Below are positions 29,494 to 40,946 of a stretch of DNA of 64,000 nucleotides, in pieces. The translations under genes and the position numbers were made by a program. This DNA is from Euwallacea fornicatus. Its lineage: Eukaryota; Arthropoda; Insecta; Coleoptera; Curculionidae. The DNA lies in NCBI RefSeq assembly GCF_040115645.1, contig NC_089575.1:62001-126000 (forward strand), in the 5' to 3' direction. Numbering within the stretch: position 1 is the first letter of the stretch; each line of letters begins with the position of its first letter. The notes beneath the pieces were generated by a model. It worked only from the letters and a program-made list of their open reading frames with translations. It searched no databases and was not told where the DNA came from.

Positions 29494-31464
29494 TCTTTAA
29501 ATGAAAATGGCGAAACAAATGTATGTCTTTTGGCATCAAATGCTAAAGTTGCACCTTTGCAAACGGTGACTTTACCACGGCTAGAACTTTGCGGAGCCTT
29601 GGTAGCGTCGAGACTTGCAAAAAAGATTTCCCAGTCGCTGAGATTAAAGTTGGCAAAAACATGTTTCTGGACGGATTCGACGATTGTATTAGGATGGATA
29701 AAAACAGCCCCAAATAAACTAAAAACATTTGTAAGTAACAGAGTTGTCGAAATTTAAGAAAGTGACAGTAGTGATACTTGGAGGCATGTTCCAAGTCAAC
29801 TTAACCCAGCGGATTACTTATCGCGAGGATTAAGGTGTTCTGAGATTAAGAACGTAGATGTGTGGTGGAATGGTCCACGATTTTTATGTTTGCCAGAAAC
29901 TGAATGGCCAAAAGGTCCTGGAAAAAGCGATGAATTGCCTGATTTGCGTAAGACTAAAACCTACTGTGCAAATAGCACAATACAAGGGGGTGATAGTTAT
30001 GTCATTGAAAGATTTTCTAATCTATTAAAGTTAAAACGAATAATCGCACTATTACACAGATTTGCACACAATTGTCGCACGGGTCCAGGTAAGCGAAGGT
30101 ATGGTCCAATATCAAAAGGTAAAATTGAACATGCCTTTAAAATGTTAATGAAGCAGGTACAAGAAGATTCCTTTTATGAGGAGTTCAAGAGTATAAAGAA
30201 CAATAAGATAAAGACTTCATCAAAAATTATTAGTCTGAAACCCTTTATTGATGAGTTTGGATTGTTAAGGGTGGGTGGCAGATTAACGAATGCAAAGTTT
30301 AGCTTCGAAAAGAAACACTCGTTAATCCTACCTAGACGACATCATATCACAAATTTAATATTTACTCATGAGCACATAAAGTTATACCACTGTGGTCCAC
30401 AGCATCTATTGGCCTCGATACGGGAATCATATTGGCCATTGGCAGGTCGGTCCTTAGCCAAACAAATCGTGCACAAATGCTTAAGATGCTATAGATACAA
30501 TCCCAAGATGCTAAGGCCTATCATGGGTGATCTGCCCGAACAACGGGTAACCCCTAACCATCCGTTTGATGTTATAGGGGTGGATTATGCAGGTCCATTT
30601 TCATTAAAAAGTCGGTCCGGTCATGGTGCCAAGCTTTCGAAGTCGTATATTAGTCTCTTCATTTGCTTTCTAACCAAGGCGGTTCATTTGGAATTGGTTA
30701 CTGATCTCAGTAAAGAATCCTTTGTACTATCGCTACATAGATTTGTTGCGCGAAGGGGTAAACCTTCTGTAGTGAATTCTGACAATGGTACAAATTTCGT
30801 AGCGGCGCACTCAGAATTAAAGGAACTGGGACAGTTCATTATACAAAACAATAACGAACTAACCTTAAAATTATGTAATACAGGTATAGAATGGCATTTT
30901 ATTCCACCTTAATCGCCCCATTTTGGTGGGCTTTGGGAGGCAGGTGTTAAAAGTATGAAATTCCATTTAAGACGAGTGGTTAGTAATACCCCATTAACAT
31001 TTGAACATTTTTATACCCTGTTATCAGAAATAGAGGCAATAATGAATTCGCGTCCCCTTTCCCCATTGTCCTCTGAACCTGAGGATCTCACTTCGCTAAC
31101 CCCGGGACATCTTCTCATTGGACGTCAGTTAAGCTCTTGGTTAAGTGCAGACCTAAGGAGTTTGCCTACCAATCGGCTGTCATTGTATCAGCATATGCAG
31201 CAGTTAAGACAGCATATTTGGAGCAGGTGGAGCAAGGAATATGTTGCAGAACTCCAACAGCGCATCAAGTGGAGGCAGAACTATGACAGTTTGACTGAAG
31301 GTTCGCTAGTGTTAGTGAAGGACGACCAAACACCCCCTATGAGGTGGAAATTAGGAAGAATTGTGGAAGTATTCCGCAGAAAAGACAGGGTAGCGCGTAT
31401 AAAGACTCAATCTGGGGTCATAAAGCGTTGCTTTTCAAAAATTTGTCCGTTGCCAGTAGACTAA
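29494..31464 (+). pseudogene. BEL/Pao RNase H end and integrase
   Basis: Continues BEL Pol. RNase H end has LPRLELCGALVASRL and CFWTDSTIVLGWI. After a TAA near 29755 the linker DTWRHVPSQLNPADYLSRG follows. The integrase zinc-binding region has CLRCYRYNPKMLRP. The core has DVIGVDYAGPF, SDNGTNFV and, after a TAA at 30910-30912, HFGGLWEAGVKSMK with the catalytic Glu. The C-terminal part MRWKLGRIVEVFRRKD ends at 31464. Two stops make it a pseudogene, but identity is otherwise good. Confidence 0.9.
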
Positions 31465-31850
31465 TTAATTTATGTTCATAGGTGTTAAAAGTCTACGCTT
31501 TCAAGGCAGGCGGCATGTTCAGTATTTTTCCCTTTTTTGTATTTTTTGTTTTGTTATCGAATATGTTGGTGTGTCTAGTTATATGACCATCTACGAGTGA
31601 TGATTATTGGTATGGTGCTGGCCCGACAAACACATAAATCTGTAGCCGAGTGTTATGTTGGGAAGACCATAAAGGTCATAAACTATCTTTAGGGATGCTG
31701 AAAGGGATTCAGCTTTCATGTATGGTTGTTGATTGTAATCTTAAGAGAGACTAACCAGATGACTCGCCCTTACTAACGAGAGGCATCTCATTAGGTCCAA
31801 ATTTGTCACTAGATGAACTTGCGTTTAGATCTCTATTCGTTAAAGAATAT
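31465..31850 (+). repeat. Probable BEL/Pao 3' LTR start
   Basis: After the integrase comes ACGCTTTCAAGGCAGGCGGC, typical just before BEL LTRs, then TGTTCAG at 31514. The segment from 31576 (TTATATGACCATCTACGAG) resembles insertions 7481, 8911 and 35268. The 3' boundary was not resolved. Confidence 0.5.
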
Positions 31851-32222
31851 ATATATTATTCCACAATTAAATAGCATTTATTATTACACTCACGATTTAT
31901 CCTATTTAATTATATGTGCCATTAAAGTTAACCATCTTCGAATTTCAAGAACCCGACACTATAAGTTTAAGCTTAAAGTTGCCAGCCATAACAATTACTG
32001 AAAACCTTCAAGAAAAGTTGAACTTTATCGTTTCACGAAATTAATCTTTGAAGGTAATTCGTATAAAATTAAATAAGTCAAAACAACTGTACACCGTTTA
32101 ACAAAATTTAATGTCTATAATCTTAGCTTCTCTATTACCGCCTTAATTATTATATTTAGTATATTAATTATATCAACCATAATTATGTTCTATTATTATA
32201 AGCGGTTCAAAAAAAAAATAAA

Positions 32223-32253
<31 letters not shown>

Positions 32254-32258
32254 TAATT

Positions 32259-32289
<31 letters not shown>

Positions 32290-32717
32290 GTGAGCTTTCA
32301 TAAAGTAAAGTGACACGGGGTTAGTTATTAATTCACTCAAAGCAACCAATAAACCTGCCACCTTGCAAGGATAGTGTTATATCTTATCCTTGGGTATATG
32401 TGGTATGTCACAAGCACCTATGAGTGTTCCCTTGGAAATGGACTAAACTTGTACTTGTAAAAGTAGATCGTTACGTTAAAAGATAAAGAGGGTCTGTTTT
32501 TATCATATGGGGTGTGAAGAAGGAATAACTGAGGGATGTAAGCGTGGGAAGAATGTGGATGGTATGGCAGGTTTATTGGATGGGAAAAACAGATACCCGG
32601 GGAATGACTTCGACACCTTGCGAGGGGGCATTCCATTCTCAATCGTTGGCAAATAAAGAAGTCTCTCACAAACTTGTGTTTTTTTGTTTTCTCTATAAGA
32701 AGAAGTTTCTTTCTTCT

Positions 32718-32760
<43 letters not shown>
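31851..32760. repeat. AT-rich DNA with microsatellites
   Basis: Contains (TAAA)n, (ATA)n/(TTA)n and (TA)n blocks at 32211-32289 and a ~40 bp (TA)n at 32721-32760 abutting the D,D41D terminus. No gene is seen between. Confidence 0.8.
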
Positions 32761-32764
<4 letters not shown>

Positions 32765-33228
32765 GGTGTTCCGTGAAGAATGCGCCAAAAAGGAATCTGA
32801 TAATCTAGACATTAAAATAATAAGATTTATCCCAACTTGCCTCATGAAAATGTTATTCGTTTAGGATATACAGGGCGTTAAAGTTAATTTTTGTATTTGA
32901 ATTTCTTTAAGTAAATCGAATAGTTTTGAAGATATCTTGTTCAAATTTTGAATCATTGTTTTTTTTAAGACCGGTAAAATGAATATTTCATTAAATTTAG
33001 GTTTCGAAAAAGAGGGCGCTAGTTGCAGCCTATAGGGCGCACATTTATGTCCATATTTTTTTACAAATGCAATAATTGTGATTTTAAGAGGTATTTTTGA
33101 TAGATCTATCATTTCTAAAGATAAAAGGTATACCTCATTTAATTTCCATAACGTGTCTAAGTAAGTGCTCGATATTAAGTAAAAACAATTTATTAATAAC
33201 AATTATTAATTTATTGAAACAGTATATT

Positions 33229-34760
33229 TTATTTTAGCAAGTGTGAAAAATGTCCACCATTTACTTGAATGCATTTTCGTACTCCTTTTATTAAGTGTTG
33301 TCTTATTCTAAATAAATAACCGTCACTATTTTTAATCGCTGTGGCGGCATCCTGGATGCGTTGAAATAATTGGTCACGCGTATTTATCTCTGTATCATAA
33401 ACTAAGGATTTCATGTATTTCCTATATAACGAGAAATCCATTGGGTTGAGATCGGGACTACGAGCTGGCCAAGGTACATCACTTCCTCGTCCAAACCATC
33501 CATTAGGAAATTGTCTATTGAAAAAATTACGAACTACAATGGGGTAATGTGGAGGAGCGCCATCATGCATAAAGATGATATTTTGTCTTAACTTAAGCGG
33601 TACGTCTTCAAGTAAATTTCCTAATTCAGTTCTTAAAAACTCTAAATATTGTTCTGCATTAAGCCTTGCAGGTAATTGAACAGGTCCAATTATGAAATCG
33701 TCCAAAATTCCACACCACATATTAATAGAAAATTCATATTGAAAGTGATGCTCTTTTACTACTTTTGGATTCTCAAAGTCCCAATAATGGCTGTTTCTCC
33801 AGTTGAAAACACCACGCCTTGTAAAAGTTGCTTCATCGGTGAATAAAACTGAATTAATAAAAGTTGGATCTTGATTTTGGCGATCAATAATTGTTTGACA
33901 AAATTGAAGTCTTGGTAATATGTAATGTACCCTTAGGCTACGCCTATGGATTTCCACTGCTTTAGTAGTATGTCCAGGATGGCCATATGTCGGGAACCCA
34001 TTATCTGCCAATAAGGGTTACCCTTCATAAAAAACTTTCACTCCTCTTCCTCGTCAAGACAAAAGACTAAAGTATCCTCATTCTTGCCAAAATCAGATTT
34101 CAGCTGCAACACCCTTGTAAATTATCCTTCCTTACCATTGTCTTGACTTTACGGGTTAAGAATTTGGAAAGTTACCATCTGTGGGTTATGTTGCCTATTG
34201 TTTAAACCCGGAGTACGCCTATGGGTACTGACCCCCATGTTTCAGTACTTAAGATACCCCGAACCTTGTACTACTCTCTATTCTACACTATTCTTTTTCC
34301 CTAATAATAACGATAGAACTGATATAACTCTTGACTCTCTCCATTTTAAATGCCAATTAAAGCCTAAGATCTTTAGTTTTGTAACGATTCAGTGTTGTGT
34401 GTGTCATAACGAGTGGAATAAAACATATAAAAGTGTTCCCGAGTTTTGTTTCGCGAGTTCCATTACAAATAGATCGTGTTCCAGTAAATTTTGTACTGGA
34501 GTAAAGTGATACGGATGTAACTTTTCTTGTTTTAAAATTCGAAAAACTGTTGTTTGTTTTACTCCAGTAGCTCTTACCAACTGCTTAACGCTTTTTTGGG
34601 GGTTTTCTGCAACGCGAACTAACACTTCCTCTTCTAGGTCAACAGAAATTGTCTTAACGGGTCCATGTTCACATTTAGGGTGAAATGATCCAGTTTCTCC
34701 TAACCTGGTAAATAGTCGTTGAAAAATATTACGATCCGGTTGTTTCCTGCTCTTACTTAG
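33229..34760 (-). pseudogene. D,D41D transposase split by a solo LTR
   Basis: N-terminal HTH part (34760-34472; LGETGSFHP, then VKQLVRATGVKQTTVFRIL and HPYHFTPVQNLLEHD) and catalytic part (33916-33229; LFTDEATFTRRG, MHDGAPPHYP, then PARSPDLNPMDFSLY, and QVNGGHFSHLL at the end). Forty-one residues separate the second and third Asp, as in the rosa group. The two halves join across a 547 bp solo LTR. No other stop was seen in the stretches read. The far N-terminus is short compared with full transposases. The Met and about 28 residues just before YILPRL in the catalytic frame are LTR sequence, not transposase. Confidence 0.85.
33921..34467 (+). repeat. Solo LTR of the gypsy C family
   Basis: 547 bp, TGTAATGTACCC...TCCATTACA, flanked by AATA (33917-33920 and 34468-34471). 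Homologous over its length to the LTR at 49328-49900 in opposite orientation. Confidence 0.9.
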
Positions 34761-35198
34761 ACACGTTATGGAAATTTAAATTCGCCATATTTCGAAAATG
34801 GCTTGGATTAGCGAAATAAATGAGGTATACCTTTTATCTTTAGAAATGATAGATCTATCAAAAATACCTCTTAAAATCACAATTATTGCATTTGTAAAAA
34901 AATATGGACATAAATGTGCGTCCTATAGGCTGCAACTAGCGCCCTCTTTTTCGAAACCCAAATTTCATGAAATATTCATTTTACCGGTCTTAAAAAAAAC
35001 AATGATTCAAAATTTGAACAAGATATCTTCAAAACTATTCGATTTACTTAAAGAAATTCAAATACAAAAATTAACTTTAACGCCCTGTATATCCTAAACG
35101 AATAACATTTTCATGAGGCAAGTTGGGATAAATCTTATTATTTTAATGTCTAGATTATCAGATTCCTTTTTGGCGCATTCTTCACGGAACACCCTATA

Positions 35199-35731
35199 TA
35201 TAGCCATACAGTTCTATAGAGAGACCAAAATAGAAACCCCCTATTTTCGCAAACTTAAGAAGGGAGGAATTATATGGCTATTTACGTGTGGTAAAGTAAT
35301 ATGACCACCCCATAAGTCTTATTGCTTTACAGACGTAAACAGATAAATCTATAGGCGAACGTTATGTTTAGGAAATCATAATTTGGCTTAGGCTAACATT
35401 CAAGATGCCGGAAGAGTCTCAAATCTCACATGTACTAATTAATTGAAGTCATAACATAAACAACAGATTTCTTAATGATTGTATTTTTTGGTATAAGGAA
35501 GGGATCGAAAGATTATAGTTAGTTCTTAAGTCTGGAAGAGTCGAATTGGTTAGTGTGTTCAGATCGTAACCTGTTAAATAATAAATTATTTTTTTTATAA
35601 ATAATTTTTTTTCTTCATTACGATCGCGATCCATCCTTAAAATTCAACCCTCGATTTAATACAAAATGTACAATAAGGCGTCTAATATGTAGTTCATTTC
35701 AAGAGTTGTTCATCGTTTCATATTTCTAAAT
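35199..35731. repeat. LTR-like DNA before the pogo element
   Basis: A purine tract AAGAAGGGAGGA (about 35254-35265) precedes ATTATATGGCTATTTACGTG, the head of the TTATATGACC family, and then DNA similar to 31620-31720 (ATAAATCTATAGGCGAACGTTATG). Suggests the 3' end of another BEL-like element. The pogo left terminus should lie here but was not found. Confidence 0.4.
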
Positions 35732-37358
35732 ATGGAGCCAAAAGTACAAAAGCAATTTTTATCACTACAACAAAAAATTAAAGTTCTTGAAGTACGCGAA
35801 CAAGAAAAGTTAAGTGTTCGACAATTAGCAGTACGTTTTAAAATAGGCAAAACACAGGTAGCAGAAATTATAAAAAATAGAGAAAATCTTATGAAGAAAT
35901 GGTATTCCAATACTAACGTCGACGAAAAAAGAAGTTTTTTAAAGTCGCAGGGTCTAAAAATTGATCAGTTATGTTACAAGTGGTTTGTAGAGTCTCGGAA
36001 TAAAGGAATCCCATTAACAGGTATGTACAAATTCCAAATTCTTCCAATTCGTTAATTTCCTTAATCGTTATTATTTCTACTAAGGTCCATTGGTACAAGC
36101 AAAAGCAAAGGAAATTTTAGAAACGCTAGGAAACAAAAATTTTAGTGCTTCTACCGGTTGGCTTAATAGATTTAGAACTCGTCACAATATAGCTTTTAAA
36201 ACAATCTCAGGGGAGTCTGCTTCAGTGAATCCTGAGGATGTGAAAACTTTTTTAGAAAAATTACCCTCTTTAATAGAGAAGTACCCACCAAGAAACATCT
36301 ACAATGTCGACGAAACAGGGCTTTTCTTTAGAGCTTTGCCAAATAAAACCTTAGCTCTAAAAAAAGAAAGATGTTTTGGTGGAAAATTGTCTAAAGATAG
36401 AATTACTATTTTACATTATGCCAATATGAATGGTGAAAAAGAACCACTCTTGATAATTGGAAAAGCTGCTAGGCCGAGAGCATTTAAAAATATTGACTTA
36501 AACAAATTTCCAGTGATGTGGAAATTTAACAAAAAGGCTTGGATGACCGTTGACATAATGACTGAATGGCTAAGAGACTTTGACCGACAAATGGGTGCTC
36601 AAAAACGACAAATTCTATTATTTTTGGACAACGCTTGTTCGCACCCCAAAGAAATCAATCTCAAAAATATAAAACTATGTTTTCTTCCCCCAAATTGCAC
36701 AAGCATGTGTCAACCGCTGGACCAAGGAATTATCAAGAATTTCAAATTTAATTACAGGACTTTATTATTGAAACACTTACTGGTAAACATCGATGATGCA
36801 AATTCTGCACAGGATTTAGTAAAAATAATAACTTTATTGGATGCAATATTCTATGCAAATAAAGCATGGAGTGAAGTGACTAGCGTTACTATAAAAAATT
36901 GTTTTAAAAACGCATTTCACATTGAAAACCCAAAGTTAGAAGAACAGTACGATCCGGAAGAAGAACTCCCTCTATCCCTGCTAGCGGAGATTTATAAGAA
37001 AAAAGTGCCTTTAGGAATAACGCAAGAGAGCTTTGAAGAATTTTTTATCATGGATCAAAATTTATTTGTGGAAGAAATCCAAGAGGAATTTGTTTCAGAT
37101 TCAATTTTAAAAAACATGGATGTTGAAAAAAGTGAGTCAGATGAGTCCGATGATGACCAAGAAAGTGCAACAGAAATAGAATGCAGTATTAACACCTACA
37201 ATGAAGCAATTAAATCGGTAAAGGCACTGAGAGTCTTTTCTTTACATCAAGGAGACACCAAAGCCTTAAAAATGTTGTCAAATTTAGAAATACACTATCA
37301 AGAAGCCTTTTTGAAAAGAAAAATCCGTCAAACTACGTTAGATGAATTTTTATCTTAA
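35732..37358 (+). CDS. pogo/Tigger-type transposase, two exons, apparently intact
   Basis: Exon 1 35732-36020 and exon 2 36085-37358 are joined across a 64 nt intron (GTATGT...CTAAG) that preserves frame, giving about 520 residues. Domains: CENP-B-type HTH (residues ~15-60, SVRQLAVRFKIGKTQVAEI), a second HTH (GWLNRFRTRHNI), then the DDE_1 catalytic domain with YNVDETGLF, LFLDNACSHP and QPLDQGIIKNFK. An acidic C-terminal stretch (EKSESDESDDDQES) precedes the end IRQTTLDEFLS. No lesion seen. It would bind its TIRs and move the element. Confidence 0.88.
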
Positions 37359-37562
37359 TTTTTTTTTAATGTGTATATATGTTTGTTTTTTCTTTAAATA
37401 AAAAAATCCTTCATTTCAATACATATGTGCATATTTTCTTGATCATTTTATATGATAAAAAAAATCCGTTATGCCTGAACTTTTTTCCCTTTGAACGGAC
37501 ACTTCTCCTGAGCGGACAAAATTTCTGGCACCGTCAGTGTCCGCTTAAGAGGGATTTCACTG
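37359..37562 (+). mobile_element. pogo element 3' UTR and right terminal inverted repeat
   Basis: The right end GTGTCCGCTTAAGAGGGATT...CACTG finishes at 37562 and is followed by TA (37563-37564), the pogo target. The matching left TIR (CAGTGAAATCCCTCTTAAGC) was not found upstream of the transposase, so the left end seems lost. Confidence 0.7.
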
Positions 37563-37564
37563 TA

Positions 37565-37917
37565 GTTGCGTTGGTACAAAAAAGAGGGAATTCACATGTT
37601 CCAGACATTTTTATATAATTCTTTCCTCCTCCGCAGGAAAAACTCCAGAAAACGTTTGTCATGCCACGAATTCCGTTTGGCAATCATAGAGGAAACGCTC
37701 CCAGACGAAGGAACTTCTGAAAGGCAATCGGACACCTCTTATAACCCCACCCCCCAGAAAATCGAAATTCGCGGAGGTAAAGGCAATAGGATAATGCGAA
37801 AAAAATGGAAAGTTTGTTGGAATGAAAGAGTTATGGAAGATTCGGCATATCACTGCACCCCATGTTCTGTTGAGCAGGTTTTTTTCGTTGCCGAGTGTTT
37901 TGAAGAGTGGCATAAAT
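37565..37917 (+). pseudogene. piggyBac-like transposase C-terminus, left copy
   Basis: Reads RWYKKEGIHMFQTFLYNSFL, then SCHEFRLAI, and a Cys-rich end (KWKVCWNERVMEDSAYHCTP and CFEEWHK). This is the C-terminus of a piggyBac/PGBD-type transposase with its zinc-binding domain. Only the end of the gene is here because the arm starts at the pogo insertion. The right copy (61972-62622) is longer. From 37918 the frame runs into a relic of a D,D41D terminus (TTTTAGTTGGCGCA), so the last ~35 residues are not piggyBac. Confidence 0.75.
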
Positions 37918-38039
37918 CCATGTTCACACGTCCGAGCATTCTTGCACAACTCTTTCATCATCCGAGAAAACAACTCTGTTTCGTTTTAGTTGGCGCACGC
38001 TATATTTGCTTGGACGAGTAAGAAACCATAGATATGTGC

Positions 38040-38884
38040 CAAAGTTTAGACCATAGTTGTTTTTTTTTCTGGTTTGGGGAAACAGGTGTGTGGTTTGTTT
38101 GACTGGGGGAGGATGAGAGATAAGAATCTGCCAAAGAGAATTGGGAACATGAGACTAGAAGAGAAAACAGGGAAGAAGGTGCCTATCGGAGCTCGTGCCC
38201 CTGGCTTCTAGCTGGAGGGCTATATAGAAATGGAAAAAAACTGTAATGGTTCGGAAGGGAATCTGCAAGAGCTAGATCAAGGCTGTTGGAGAAACTCTAA
38301 CATAAAGATCGCTCTTACGTAATGCCCTAACATCTGGGCAATAAATAACAATAGACAGAAAACAGAACCGTTTCTCATCTCGTCGCTTTAACAGCCACTT
38401 CTCTCTCCTCTCTCGATTTCACAAGTTAGAATAAATCACTTTACCAACTTCTAACACATCTCGTCGCAATAGAAATCTGTAGTTAATCATTTAATCGTCA
38501 ATCAAACCCTGCATTCCAACTAGTCTGTGATTAAATTTAATGTGATTCGTGTAACAGAGTTTCTGTACCTTCTCGAACTTTCGGATCTCCATTATTTCTT
38601 GACGGTGGCCCGTCTGATCCTTCGACTCAAGTACAAAACCCCTCCGGCGTATTTCGATATCTCGTTGAATGCCTAGTGAGGCAGTCGCCACCGTTAGGCA
38701 GGAACTCGGGAAGCCCCTGGCTTAAACAGTGGCACTAATTAACACACAACATGTTTGTTTCTATTAGCTTTATTACAAATTTCAAATAGTCAGCCCCTTT
38801 TCTTAGGCCGAGTCAGCATTACCAGGGTCCTTTGTTGACTGCCTCCCTGTCTAGTTCGTGTTTTTATTTCTATTTTATTTTTTA
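38040..38884. other. Arm segment without recognised gene, left copy
   Basis: No family recognised. A 66-codon open stretch (38491-38691, minus) differs from its inverted partner (61302-61502, plus) at two residues only, but nothing indicates that it is coding. Confidence 0.4.
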
Positions 38885-39060
38885 TTTTTTTTTTGTACGA
38901 GGAAAATCTTCTAAAGACACCCATGCCTGATGACGGAGTGGCCGGGTAGTGTGGGATTCACTGTGTTATACTAAGCAGCGCCTACCCACTAAAAACCTCG
39001 TTTGCAGCTTTCCACCGTCGGCCGGAACTGTCCCTCGGGATAAAACCTCGGTTATGTGTT
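38885..39060 (-). mobile_element. R1-type LINE/SINE 3' tail, left copy
   Basis: On the minus strand it ends ...TTTTCCTCGTAC followed by an A-run (T10 at 38885-38894). It shares GTTTTTAGTGGGTAGGCG and GAATCCCACACTACCCGG with the R1-like LINE tail at 29370-29440. The 5' limit is unclear. An inverted copy lies at about 60930-61112. Confidence 0.65.
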
Positions 39061-39172
39061 TTTATTTAGATACTTAACATTTATCGTTATAGTGTTGACG
39101 TTCCAGAATCAGTCGGGCTATTGGAACTATTGCTACAAAATGAACAAAACCTAAATATACTTGTATACATGT

Positions 39173-40933
39173 ACAGGGTGACTCTAAATAAGTGGGACAA
39201 GCAAATATCTTGAAATCGGGAGGATCTACAAGGAAAATGTTCAAACAAAGTCTTCTTTATTTTCATCCATACCACGTAAGTCTGCATCAAGAATTACATG
39301 GTGATGATTTCCGAAATCGAGTGACTTTTTGTACTTGGGCACAAAGAAGACTCCATGAAAATGTACATTTTTTTTCAAATATACTATTTTCTGATGAATC
39401 CTGCTTCACAAACCACGGTGAAGTGACTCGCCACAACGTGCATCATTAGTCGGTTGAGAATCCACGCCGGTTTCGTGAAGTGGAAAGTGTTGGATTCCCA
39501 TCCACATCGCCATGTTATCTATGGTTGAGTCCGTTATATGTTAAATGTCTCAAAGCAAAACTCATAAAAGTATCAAACCGAAAGGGCGTTTCTGCGTTTG
39601 ATTAGAAGAAACATAAAACAGACCCACGACATGTACCACCTAGTATGTTAAATAAATATCACCGACTCGACCATTTGCAGAACTCATGAATTGACACATC
39701 AATGGCAAAATCCCATTAAGGTACATGTTTGGATCACTTTCACCCTGAAAATCCTGACCCATGGGAAGGTACCCACCAGGGCCCGGATTGGTCAACGAAG
39801 AAAAAGGAGGGTGATCCAAACTTAACGAGGTCGGGAAACCAGAGAAGAAAAAACAGTTTGTTTTTACGAGAAACACACAAACGGTTTTTCCTCACCTTAT
39901 AACCATTTTTTTCGTACTATTCAACCTTTAGAAACTAATAGAGACATTTGTTGACGTTAAGTAGTGAAGTTTCTCTCGCCCATCGTCCTGCTTTTTCGTG
40001 GCGGTATCCACGTATAAAATAACACCCGGTATCAGAGTATTCTTCCCCGGGACTCCAACAAAAGACAGCGACCGTGGACTCTGAATGTTTGGTGTGGTGT
40101 TTTAGGTACATATCTGATTGGGCCATGTTTCTTTTATGCAAACCTGAATGCAGAGAAATATCGTCATTTTTTGTTAGAAAATCTGCCACTCCTTCTCGAA
40201 GAAGTTAATTCAGGGCAAAGGTTGACAATGTGGTTTCAACGTGACGGTTGCCCCACTCATTATGCTAGAAATGTCAGAGAATTTTTAAACGAACGTTTCC
40301 CACAAATATGGATTGGGCGCGGTAGTGTTGTTAACTGGCCAGCCCCATCACCAGATTTGACCTCAGCAGATTTTTCTTTTAGGTCATTTAAAACAAGTAG
40401 TTTATAATCGAGTACCAAGTACTTCCAAACACATGAAAATTCGGATCGAAAATGCTTGCCGAAACATTACAACTGAAATGCTGAAAAATAAGAAGCAATC
40501 ACTTCAAAACAGAATTGTTAAGTGCCTTGAACAGCAGGGGAACCACTTCAAACATCTGTTGGACTGAATTTGTTTATAATAAATTAAAATTTACTACAAA
40601 ATTAATAAAAGTTACAATAAATGAAAAAAGTTTGATGAAACGTTTTTTATTTTGTGTCTGTTATTATTATGAATTTCTTAAATTTTAGCACAAAATGTTT
40701 CAAGTAAAAATATTTTTACTGCCAACAAAGAATTCGAATCTCAAAAAAAAAGTTGAGTGTTACATTTGAAAAAATCAAGTTGACCCCAAAGGACAGGTGA
40801 AGGTGACCTTGGAAAAAACAAATTGACATAAAAAGTTGAGGCCCTAAAAATAAAGAAGATTTCAAACATTTTTTTGTAGTTCTTCTCGATTTAAAGATAT
40901 TTGCTTGTCCCACTTATTTAGAATCACCCTGTA
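39173..40933 (+). mobile_element. D,D41D element, second family, left copy
   Basis: 1761 bp with ~38 bp inverted ends ACAGGGTGACTCTAAATAAG / complement ending at 40933, next to TA. It carries a plus-strand transposase pseudogene and is itself interrupted (about 39530-39950) by unidentified DNA. Inverted copy at 54777-60822. Confidence 0.85.
39270..40567 (+). pseudogene. D,D41D transposase, second family, left copy
   Basis: Recognisable pieces: FHPYHVSLHQELHGDDF, ILFSDESCFTNHGEVTRHNV (first Asp), a gap with unrelated DNA, LNAEKYRHFLLENLPLLLEE, then WFQRDGCPTHYARNVREFLN (second Asp), NWPAPSPDLTSADF (third Asp) and the C-terminus KCLEQQGNHFKHLLD. Several frameshifts and an internal insertion abolish function. 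The inverted copy has the same architecture. Confidence 0.75.
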
Positions 40934-40946
40934 TGTATGTAATTTC

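Larger units (their letters stand above)
3561..31850 (+). mobile_element. BEL/Pao LTR retrotransposon, heavily interrupted
   Basis: One BEL/Pao element can be followed in order on the + strand: gag 4005-5300, protease pieces 5727-5815, 7331-7480 and 7716-7870, the protease-RT linker to 8242, RT start 8740-8910, RT/RNase H 27672-28637, then RNase H and integrase 29494-31464. Each gap is a later insertion, and the protein homology resumes where it stopped. Its pieces have several stops, so it is inactive. Confidence 0.85.
32761..35198 (-). mobile_element. D,D41D Tc1/mariner-group (rosa-like) element with ~440 bp TIRs
   Basis: Ends ACAGGGTGTTCCGTGAAGAA (32761) and its complement near 35198, with inverted arms 32761-33170 and 34765-35198. 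A second acagggcg motif sits 109 bp inside. It carries one transposase gene on the minus strand, interrupted by a solo LTR. Confidence 0.85.

Noticed and set aside
32544..32864. 106-residue ORF with an (IY)n run
   Set aside because: Created by the (TA)n microsatellite next to a transposon end.
33927..34011. N-terminal extension of the D,D41D transposase
   Set aside because: These residues are encoded by the inserted solo LTR; the same sequence appears in the LTR at 49810-49895.
38491..38691. Conserved 66-residue protein in both arms
   Set aside because: The similarity reflects the recent duplication; no motif, no start context and no homology recognised.
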